DNA of 64,000 bases from contig CAVXHJ010000001.1 in the NCBI GenBank assembly GCA_963761435.1, positions 496,001 to 560,000 on the forward strand, in the 5' to 3' direction. This DNA comes from Roseiarcus sp963761435. Its GTDB lineage: Bacteria > Pseudomonadota > Alphaproteobacteria > Rhizobiales > Beijerinckiaceae. Shown here one piece after another: positions 26,456 to 33,823 of the stretch. A program made the translations under genes and the position numbers. Below the pieces are notes generated by a model. It worked only from the letters and a program-made list of their open reading frames with translations, was not told the DNA's origin and searched no databases. Each line of letters starts with the position of its first letter. Position 1 is the first letter of the stretch.

Positions 26456-27988
26456 TCAGATCGCCGCCGTCCGGGACCGGACGGGCGCGGCGGCCTTTGG
26501 AGGGTCCAGCACCGGCCGGCGCATCGCGGGCGGCACCAGTTCCGCGTAACGGCCGAGGCGCTTCTCGAAGAGCCAGCTGTAAAACGGCGGCAGGTCGGCG
26601 GAACGTCCCTCGTGATAGGCGCGGAACTGCTTGTCCGTCGCAAGCGCGTTCCTGATCTCGCGCATGTCGCGCATGAAGAGACGCGTGTACATCGAGCGCA
26701 GGGCATGGGCGGCGCGGATGGTTCGCGACTTTCCCGTCGCCAGGCGGCGAAGCACCATGCTGGGGGACGTCATCGCCTCGTGCATTTCGATCAGCTTGTT
26801 GTAGTAGGTGAGGGGATCGTAGTGCTTGAGCGTGATCGCGAGATAAGGGTTGTAATAGAACGCGAACGGCGTCGCTTCGAGGATACGGCCCTCGCGCCTC
26901 ATCTGTTCGTATAGCGGCGTTCCGCCGTAGGGGGTTGGAATGTTGACCGTCGGAAAGACGTTCGGCGTCCTGAGGATGAACTCCTTGGTGAGCGTCAGCG
27001 AGTCGCTTCCCTCTTCCGAGTCCGACCCGAATATGAAGTTCGCCTGCAGGCCGGGGACGTATCGGCCGAGGAGGTCGAACTGGGCGATTATTTTTTCGAG
27101 CTTCTCGCGGCCGGTGCGCTTTCCGGTGCCGGCCTTGCCCGAATATTCGGTCCAGGATTCGACGCCCGGCGCCGCATAGAGGCAGTTGGTGTCGGCGAGG
27201 CGCTGAAACCGTTCGGGCTTCAACACCGAGAGCGAGGCCTCCATCACATAGCGATTGCGGCGGCCCTTGGGGATTTGCTCGATGACCTCCATCGTCTCGT
27301 CGAAGCGGATGCCAAAATTCGGATCGTGAAAAAGGATGATGAGCTTCGGATGGTTCTCGGAAAGAAAGCGAAGATCGGCCAGCAGACGATCGCGGTCGAG
27401 CGCGACGAACTTCGAGTTCCAGTCGACGCAAAAGCCGCAATCATAGGGGCATCCGATGCTGGTCATCAGCGGCACGGCGCTCGCCGCGCGCCGCCGCTCT
27501 CCGCGAAAAGCCGAGATCTTGATGTAGGGCATCCGCTCTTCGACGCTCGGAAACTCGGTCGGCGAGCGGCCGCTCGAGACAATCGCCGGGGGATCGACAT
27601 GCCCGCCCAGGATGTCGCCAATGAGCGCCCGGTCGCATTCTTTGACCACGATGTCGAAGAAGCGCGCGCAATCGGTCGGGAACGCCCGCGCGTGCGGGCC
27701 GCCGATGACCGTCAGCGTCCCGCGCCGCCGGAACGCCGTCGCGACCGCGTAGGCGACCGCGCTCGACTGGGTGTAGGAGCTGACGAACAGAATATCGACG
27801 TCGTCGGGGACGAGCTTCAGCGGTTCTTCCTGCCCCCAGTAGGTCCGATAGTGGACGTCATGCCCCGCCTCGCTGCACCAGACCGCGATCGTCTGGGGCA
27901 TGATGCTCATGAACTGCTGGCGGAAATAGTCGCTGAAGCCGCCGCCGGGTCCCCGGTCGTGGAGGAGTTCGAGGATCGCGACGCGCAT
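26456..27988 (-). CDS. Radical SAM protein with B12-binding-like N-terminal domain
   Basis: This 510-residue protein has the radical SAM cluster motif C180-PYD-C184-GF-C187, which binds a [4Fe-4S] cluster and S-adenosylmethionine. The N-terminal part (DVDILFVSSYTQSS, TLTVIGGPHARAFP) has the Rossmann pattern of cobalamin-binding domains but no DxHxxG motif, so cobalamin may bind base-off without His ligation or not at all. Family members do methyl transfer or ring rearrangement on varied substrates; the substrate is unknown. No biosynthetic partner is adjacent, although the lipase gene follows on the same strand. Confidence 0.82.
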   Translation of the reverse strand: MRVAILELLHDRGPGGGFSDYFRQQFMSIMPQTIAVWCSEAGHDVHYRTYWGQEEPLKLVPDDVDILFVSSYTQSSAVAYAVATAFRRRGTLTVIGGPHARAFPTDCARFFDIVVKECDRALIGDILGGHVDPPAIVSSGRSPTEFPSVEERMPYIKISAFRGERRRAASAVPLMTSIGCPYDCGFCVDWNSKFVALDRDRLLADLRFLSENHPKLIILFHDPNFGIRFDETMEVIEQIPKGRRNRYVMEASLSVLKPERFQRLADTNCLYAAPGVESWTEYSGKAGTGKRTGREKLEKIIAQFDLLGRYVPGLQANFIFGSDSEEGSDSLTLTKEFILRTPNVFPTVNIPTPYGGTPLYEQMRREGRILEATPFAFYYNPYLAITLKHYDPLTYYNKLIEMHEAMTSPSMVLRRLATGKSRTIRAAHALRSMYTRLFMRDMREIRNALATDKQFRAYHEGRSADLPPFYSWLFEKRLGRYAELVPPAMRRPVLDPPKAAAPVRSRTAAI

Positions 27989-28156
27989 GATGGCCCCCCG
28001 GCCCGGTTGGGCGCTTTGTTGAGCGCGGATGATTTCAGCCGAGCTCTCTACCCTTGTCTCGAACGGCGTTTGCGTCTGGGGCGTTTCCCCGAGGTCCGTC
28101 GCTGATGATGGCCGGATAGTCCCTGCGCGAGGACCCTACGTCAAGGGAGCGCGATT

Positions 28157-29530
28157 TCATCGGGCGCGTTTCCGGGAGGTCTTGGCGCGGGATCGGCCCT
28201 TGGCCCGCCGCTCCGGATGCGGCGCGGCCGCGCGGCTGACCGCGAACCCCCCGGACGTGATGGGCGTGCTCTCGTAATTGCCGTCTTCGAGCGTCATGCG
28301 ATAGGCGCCGGGGTCGGACGGCGCGTTGATGTGCATCAAAAGATGCGTCGCCTCGGCGCCGGAATAGCTGACGGGGAGATCGTCGCCGTAGCGTTCAAAA
28401 TCCGCGGCCGAGTCGCCCTTGCCCCGGCTGATGCGCAGCTTGCCGTTGATCCCGCGTGTCGGCTTGTCGGGGATGATCAGCACGGACATCTCCTCGCCAG
28501 GCGCGTAGATCTGTTTGTTCAACGAGATGACGACCACTGGCTTGGCCGCGTAAGGCGGAGGCATGACTGTCCCCCCGGTCAGGATCTGAAAGAGACGCTG
28601 ACGGAACGCGTCGGTCTTGAGAATGCCGATGTGGTCCCCGGGTATGACGAACGCAGGCATCGGCCCCGGCGCCGCGCTCCAGAGGGGAACCGTCCCGTCC
28701 CCGAGATTGTCCTGCTCCTGGGAGAACCCGGAACTGGCGACGTCGATCTGCTCGATGGTCAGGTGCTGGTTTCCCGCGATGAGATGATATTGGACCGTCG
28801 CGGGCCGGTTGTTGATGTCGAGAGCCGAAAACGAATGTATCGCCGCCCTTATGTTGGGCGAACCCGAGCCAAACTCGCCATCGACCACGGTCGTATAGAT
28901 GTTGATCGGTACGTTTCCCGGCTGCCGCCGCAACCGGTTGTAACCGGGGGCCGGCAGAGCCTCGTAGCTGGCCGGATAGCGCGGATCGGAGGCGAGGCCG
29001 GGCATGTCGCTGGCGCCGATGCCCTGAAAGCCGAGCACGCCGAGCGCTCCGCCCAGTATCAGAGGAGCCCCATGGTGCGGATTGCAGATGCCGACGAAGT
29101 GCTCGATGGCGCCGAGCCAAGGCTCGTTCGCATAGGTCCCGCTTTCCAGAAGCAGACGGGCGACAACGCCGCCAAGCGAATGACACACGAGGGCGATCGA
29201 GCGGGCGCCGTTCGCATAGCGCGCTTCGATCGTCTGGGCGAGGAGAGGCATCGTCGACTGCAAGATGTCCTGGCGCCAGTCAAAGTCGAAATCGATCTTG
29301 GTCGCGCCCAAAGCCGCGGCGATCGTGTTGAGGTCGTCGTCGATGGGCTGATAGATTGGAAAGCAGAAAGCGCTGTCGATCACCCCGTTCTTCTGGGTGT
29401 TCGGGTCGGTCAGCTCCGCCAACCGGTGATAGCCGAATACATATTCGAAAATGGTCGGCGGCCACACCTCGACGCCATTGAGGGTCAGTTTTGATCCGGC
29501 AAAACCCGGAATAAAAATGATGGTGTCCAT
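28157..29530 (-). CDS. LCAT-like lipase/esterase with C-terminal Ig-like domain
   Basis: This 457-residue alpha/beta-hydrolase begins MDTIIFIPGFAGSKL, the LCAT/phospholipase pattern. It has VCHSLGG (nucleophile S118), GDGTVPLW (D278) and PGDHIGIL (H300) as the likely triad. Residues about 320-435 look like a beta-sandwich (YAPGEEMSVLIIPD ... DPGAYRMTLEDGNYEST), and the tail is very basic (RRAKGRSRAKTSRKRAR). No signal peptide is seen. The natural substrate is probably an acyl ester. It lies about 1.6 kb from the heme dioxygenase operon and could supply fatty acids to it; that link is inference. Confidence 0.8.
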   Translation of the reverse strand: MDTIIFIPGFAGSKLTLNGVEVWPPTIFEYVFGYHRLAELTDPNTQKNGVIDSAFCFPIYQPIDDDLNTIAAALGATKIDFDFDWRQDILQSTMPLLAQTIEARYANGARSIALVCHSLGGVVARLLLESGTYANEPWLGAIEHFVGICNPHHGAPLILGGALGVLGFQGIGASDMPGLASDPRYPASYEALPAPGYNRLRRQPGNVPINIYTTVVDGEFGSGSPNIRAAIHSFSALDINNRPATVQYHLIAGNQHLTIEQIDVASSGFSQEQDNLGDGTVPLWSAAPGPMPAFVIPGDHIGILKTDAFRQRLFQILTGGTVMPPPYAAKPVVVISLNKQIYAPGEEMSVLIIPDKPTRGINGKLRISRGKGDSAADFERYGDDLPVSYSGAEATHLLMHINAPSDPGAYRMTLEDGNYESTPITSGGFAVSRAAAPHPERRAKGRSRAKTSRKRAR

Positions 29531-29817
29531 TTGAATATTCCTCTACGGCAATTTTGTTGTTTCAAACAGCGCGTTGCAGAACAAAGAGAAGGCGCTACGG
29601 CTTTCCGCCGAGTTCCGCCCGCCATGAATGCAATCAGTGTAAACCAAGATTTTGGAGATGGGAACCTTGGTTTTCGCCTTTGCCGGCAGGGCAGGCCGAG
29701 GCTTCGGCGGGAGGCCTGCTTGACAGCGGATTTCGAAACGGCGTCTTAAGGGAACTGGGCGGATGACATTCAGCCGGATCATCCAGTCCAACAACAAAAC
29801 CGGCTCTGGAGGAACCC

Positions 29818-30393
29818 ATGGCGCAGTCGGTCGGTCTCCATCCGCTCCTCGACAAAGGGGTCAAGAAGGGCTCATCCTCGTTCGCGGGCGGCGTCCTCGT
29901 ATGCGCCTGCACGGACCGGCCGGTCGAGGTCAAGGTCGACGGGGGCATCGCTCACAACCACGCTTGCGGCTGCACGCAGTGCTGGAAGCCGGCTGGCGCG
30001 GCCTTTTCCATTGTCGCGGTGGCGCCGAGCGAGAAGGTGACGGTCGCCAAGAACGGCGACAAGCTCAAGGTCGTCAATTCAGCCGCGCTCATCCAACGGC
30101 ACGCCTGCACCGGCTGCGGCGTCCACATGCACGGGCCGGTCGAGCGGGACCATCCCTTCAAGGGGCTTTCGTTCATCCATCCGGAACGGTTCCGCGAGGC
30201 GGGCTGGACCGAACCCGGGTTCGCCGCCTTCGTTTCGTCAGCGATCGAAGGCGGGGTCAAACCCGCGGCGATGGAGGGCGTACGCGGCCGCTTCAAGGAG
30301 ATCGGGCTCGAGCCTTACGATTGCCTGTCGCCGGGGCTCATGGACTACATGGCGACCTGGACGGCGCAGAAGAGCGGGATTCTGAAGGCCTGA
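29818..30393 (+). CDS. gfa: S-(hydroxymethyl)glutathione synthase (formaldehyde-activating)
   Basis: This 191-residue zinc protein of the Gfa family speeds the condensation of formaldehyde with glutathione, the entry to glutathione-dependent formaldehyde oxidation. The zinc-binding cysteines are visible: VCACTDRP, HACGCTQCWKP and HACTGCGVHMHGP. The start follows GGAGG by 5 bp. The oxidising partners (adhC, fghA) are not in the window. The gene is single and convergent to the cytochrome operon. Its presence fits a methylotrophic or formaldehyde-exposed lifestyle. Confidence 0.93.
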   Translation: MAQSVGLHPLLDKGVKKGSSSFAGGVLVCACTDRPVEVKVDGGIAHNHACGCTQCWKPAGAAFSIVAVAPSEKVTVAKNGDKLKVVNSAALIQRHACTGCGVHMHGPVERDHPFKGLSFIHPERFREAGWTEPGFAAFVSSAIEGGVKPAAMEGVRGRFKEIGLEPYDCLSPGLMDYMATWTAQKSGILKA

Positions 30394-30484
30394 CCGGAGG
30401 CGGCGAACAGGCCTCGGGCCGCTCGCCGCCGAACAGGCTGTTCTCGATCGCCGGCGCGGGCTCGGGCGAACTGCCCCGCGCGCG

Positions 30485-30907
30485 TCAAGGCCGGCTCATC
30501 AGCTCCGCGATGCAATAGCGGTAAAAAAGCCAGGCGAGGACGATGGCGAAACCGAAGTCGAACAGGCCGAACCAGAAGAAGCCGCCGCCGACCGTGAACC
30601 AGACCGCCGCCATCCAAAGGCGCCCGATGACGCCGACGATGTTGGGGTAGCGCGAGCGCAAGGGGTCCTGAAAACCGGGAATGTAAAGCGCGGTGACGAG
30701 AATGAGGGTTGCGCCCCAGCCGCGAATCCACCCTGTCGGGACCGGCGGCGGCAGGCCGAACGTCTCCGATACGAAATAGGGCGCGAACATGCACAGAAGC
30801 CCGATCAGGAGGTGCAGGAGCATGTTGAAGCCGAGCGCCTTCCGATACACGCTCTTGCGCGTCCTCGCCTGATCCTGGCTCCAGCCGATGGTCAGCGCGT
30901 CGCTCAT
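30485..30907 (-). CDS. Four-helix membrane protein, last gene of the heme-dioxygenase operon
   Basis: This 140-residue protein has about four hydrophobic helices (FNMLLHLLIGLLCMFAPYF, WGATLILVTALYIPGF, WMAAVWFTVGGGFFWFGLF, FAIVLAWLFYRYCIAEL). The arrangement vaguely recalls DoxX/DUF4345-type proteins but was not assigned. ATG 30907 has a strong GGAGGGG site. It starts 11 bp after the di-heme cytochrome stop, so it is probably co-transcribed and could anchor or exchange electrons with that cytochrome. Confidence 0.7.
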   Translation of the reverse strand: MSDALTIGWSQDQARTRKSVYRKALGFNMLLHLLIGLLCMFAPYFVSETFGLPPPVPTGWIRGWGATLILVTALYIPGFQDPLRSRYPNIVGVIGRLWMAAVWFTVGGGFFWFGLFDFGFAIVLAWLFYRYCIAELMSRP

Positions 30908-30918
30908 GGCCCCTCCGC

Positions 30919-32472
30919 TCAGAACGTCATGAGATAGGCCAGAAGATCGCTCTTCTGGCCGTCCGGCAGATCGGTTCCGTAGGCATGTCCCGCGGCGCTG
31001 TTGCCGCGCGCGGTCGTGTCGAAGCAGAAGGATTTCGAGTCCGCGCCCGGCGCGCAGGGCGGCGCAACGAAGCCGCCGTTGACCGGATCGATCACGTCGG
31101 AGCCGCGCACGAAGGCTTTCGGCCGGCGGTCGGGCGGCGTGAGCAGAGCGGCAAGGTTCGGCACGGAGCCGTTGTGCAGATAGGGCGCGCGCAGCCATAG
31201 GGCGTCGAGCGGCATGTTGGCGTAACCATCGGTCTTGGCGAAATGGGTGAAGCGGTATGGCGTGCCCGCGAACATCGTCGAGATCTGCCAGTCGCGGAAT
31301 CCCTTGGTGTACGAGTTGAGTCGGTTGGGGTCGACGCCGAGGCGCTCGTTCGGCTCGACCTTCCCTATCCTCGCGCCTTCGAACACATAGCCGTCGCGAC
31401 CTTGCCAGCCATGACAGGCCGCGCATGCCTGCATGTAGATCGTCTCGCCGCGCTGAGCCGCCGCCGGGTCGGGGTGGTAGGGGCTGGGCGGCGGCTTCAA
31501 ATCCATGAGCCAGGCGGCGTTGCGTTCGATTCCGGCGATATCGACGGAATCCGGGGTCACGCCCGCGCCGACCGCGGCCGAAAGATTGCGCTCGGCTAGC
31601 GAATCGTTGTTGCCGTCCCAATGCAGTTTCATTCCCTCGCGCGGGCGCTGATCGAAGACCGCGGGGAAGTCGGCGGTTCCGACCAGCTCCGCGTCGGGGA
31701 CCTGCGCGCCGAGCGGCAATTCGAGCAGCAGCTTATAGGGATTGAACGTGTCGACGCGTCCGGGGCCCCACGAGGGCTGCTTCTCGACGAGCGGCAGGAG
31801 GCGCGAACGGTGGTCGATAAGGCCCTCCCGCACCCGCGGCAGCACCGCGTAGCGCCAGGCGAGCCTGTCGATCCAATCGAAGCGCGCGCCTTGGCCTTCC
31901 ATCGCCGGGATCAGCGTATCGGGCGACACCCGCTCGTCGGTCGCGAGATCAAGGACGAAGCGGATGAAGCGGTAGAGGTCGAGATTGTTCGCCGGCATGC
32001 CGGCGACGAGGTGCGGAGAGCCGTCGGGCGTTTCGCGCCAGGTCCCCACATGGCATGTGCCGCAATTGAACCAGACGACGTCGATCCCGCTCACCTCGCG
32101 GCGCGAAATGCCGACCGGCAGGTCGAGCGGCTTTCCGTCGGCGTCCTTTTCATATTGAAACCCGAAAGCCGAATAGTCGTTGCGGCCTTCGAACTCCGCC
32201 GGGAAGAGGCTGGGCAGCGTCTTCCACATCCAGTAGGGCAGGCCGCTATGGGTCTCGGCGCCGATCGAGCCGTACATGAAGTGGGCGGCGTCGTCGCCAT
32301 AGGCCGGAGTCGCGTTTCCGCCGAACCTGACCAGCGCGACGCCGCCGAGCGCGACCGCGGCCAGTCCGACCAGCGCCAGCGCGGCGGCGAGGATCGCTGC
32401 AAGCGCGAGCAGCCACATGCGCTTGCGCAGTGCGATCTGGACGGCGGTGAACGGCGCGTTGATGTCGCTCAT
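30919..32472 (-). CDS. Di-heme c-type cytochrome, membrane-anchored, RoxA/peroxidase-like
   Basis: This 517-residue protein has an N-terminal membrane anchor (residues 20-48) and two c-type heme sites, CGTCH (137-141) and CAACH (350-354). The C-terminal WLRAPYLHNGSVPNLAALL is the signature of the large di-heme cytochromes related to bacterial cytochrome c peroxidases and RoxA-type oxygenases. It should face the periplasm. It overlaps the reductase gene by 4 bp (ATGA), showing translational coupling. Roles range from peroxide reduction to oxidative cleavage of alkenes; which applies is not decided. Confidence 0.85.
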   Translation of the reverse strand: MSDINAPFTAVQIALRKRMWLLALAAILAAALALVGLAAVALGGVALVRFGGNATPAYGDDAAHFMYGSIGAETHSGLPYWMWKTLPSLFPAEFEGRNDYSAFGFQYEKDADGKPLDLPVGISRREVSGIDVVWFNCGTCHVGTWRETPDGSPHLVAGMPANNLDLYRFIRFVLDLATDERVSPDTLIPAMEGQGARFDWIDRLAWRYAVLPRVREGLIDHRSRLLPLVEKQPSWGPGRVDTFNPYKLLLELPLGAQVPDAELVGTADFPAVFDQRPREGMKLHWDGNNDSLAERNLSAAVGAGVTPDSVDIAGIERNAAWLMDLKPPPSPYHPDPAAAQRGETIYMQACAACHGWQGRDGYVFEGARIGKVEPNERLGVDPNRLNSYTKGFRDWQISTMFAGTPYRFTHFAKTDGYANMPLDALWLRAPYLHNGSVPNLAALLTPPDRRPKAFVRGSDVIDPVNGGFVAPPCAPGADSKSFCFDTTARGNSAAGHAYGTDLPDGQKSDLLAYLMTF

Positions 32473-33819
32473 CGCGACATCACCACGTCGGTCGGCGTCA
32501 CCATCTCGCCGTGAACGCGGTAAACCGACATGACGGCGTCGATCATCGCCTCGCGGTTCGGGTAGCGGGACACGTCGTAGCAACCCATCGGATTCTTCAT
32601 TGCGCTGACCAGGCAGCGGTTGCAGTACGTGCACGGCTTCTCGGGACGGTCGGCGCCGGCGGCCCATTGACGGACGAGATCGTTGTTGGCGACCAGCGAG
32701 CGGGCGATCGAAACGCCGTCGATCCCGCCCGAACCGATCGCCTCGCGGATGAACGAGGCGGTCTGGAAGCCGCCGGTGCAGATGACAGGGACGCTGACCG
32801 CCTTCTTGATGACGCGCGCCTCCTCCAGGTTCACGCCCTCTATCGGCTGGCCCTTCTTCATCCGGAACCAAACCCAGTGGAAGATCGGCCTGAGCAGGGG
32901 ATAGCGGAACAAGAGGTAGTTGCGCATTCCGTGCACGCCCGACGAGATCATCGCGTCATAGGTGGTGGTGAGGGTCTCGAGCGAGAGATCGCCGGGCGGG
33001 TTGAGCGGGTGCGGAAAGAGCGAGCCTTGCGACACATGGATGGCGTCGGCGCCGGCGGCCTCGGCCCATTTGGCGATCGTCACCGTCTCGGGCAGCGTAT
33101 TGCCGGGCTTTTCCCACGGAATGACATTGTTGTGGTCGACCGCGCTGAGCTTGACCTGCAGGTGGAAATCGCGGCCGACCGCGCCGCGGATGGCCTCGAT
33201 CACGTTCAGAAGGAACCGGGCGCGGTTCTCGAGCGATCCGCCGTATTCGTCGGTCCGGTCGTTGATGCCCGATGACATGAACTGGCTGAAGAGATAGCCG
33301 TTCGCCGAATGCAGCTCGACGCCATCGAGTCCAGCCTCGCGCGCGCGCCAGGCGCCCCTGGCGAAGGCCGCGATCGTGTGGTCGATCTCCGCCTTGCTCA
33401 TCGCCTGACACAGGAATCCGTGCATCGATTCCGGGCGGCTGGTGGAACTCGGGGCGCGCCGCGCCTGATTGTGGACGCCCGGCAAGATCCATCTGCCGGC
33501 CCGAGTGGCTGAGCTGCATGATGAACCTGGCGTCGAAGCTGTGAATCGCCTCGCCGAGCTTGGCCCAAAGCGGAATGAAATCGTCCCGGTGCACCGTCGC
33601 GTAGCCGGCGATGATCCGCCCTTCCATCAACACCGGCACATAGGAGGAAATGATCGCGCCGACCCCGCCGGCGGCGAACTTCGATTCCCAATTGATCCGG
33701 GTCTGGGTCAGCGAGCCGTCCTCGTTGTCGAAGCGGCCGGAAATGTTCGAGCGGAAGATCCGGTTCTTCACCGTTAGGTTGCGGAACTTGAGCGGGGCGA
33801 AGATCGGATCGTTATCCAT
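32469..33819 (-). CDS. NADH:flavin oxidoreductase / Old Yellow Enzyme, one apparent frameshift
   Basis: The protein starts MDNDPIFAPLKFRNLTVKNR, a typical OYE start, and reads to SHSGRQMD near 33490. There the frame shifts by one, and GVHNQARRAPSSTSRPESMH to the stop at 32469 follows in the next frame. Repair gives about 449 residues of flavin-binding TIM barrel, with HSANGYLFSQFMSSGINDRTD and FIREAIGSGGIDGVSIARSL. The C-terminus has CTYCNRC plus a fourth Cys, a possible [4Fe-4S] site as in dienoyl-CoA reductases. The family reduces activated C=C bonds. The start lies 4 bp after the dioxygenase stop. The shift is probably a sequence error. Confidence 0.82.
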
Positions 33820-33823
33820 GCGC

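Noticed and set aside
28217..29494. 425-codon ORF antisense to the lipase
   Set aside because: The sense strand has the complete lipase triad; the antisense product is Arg-rich shadow coding.
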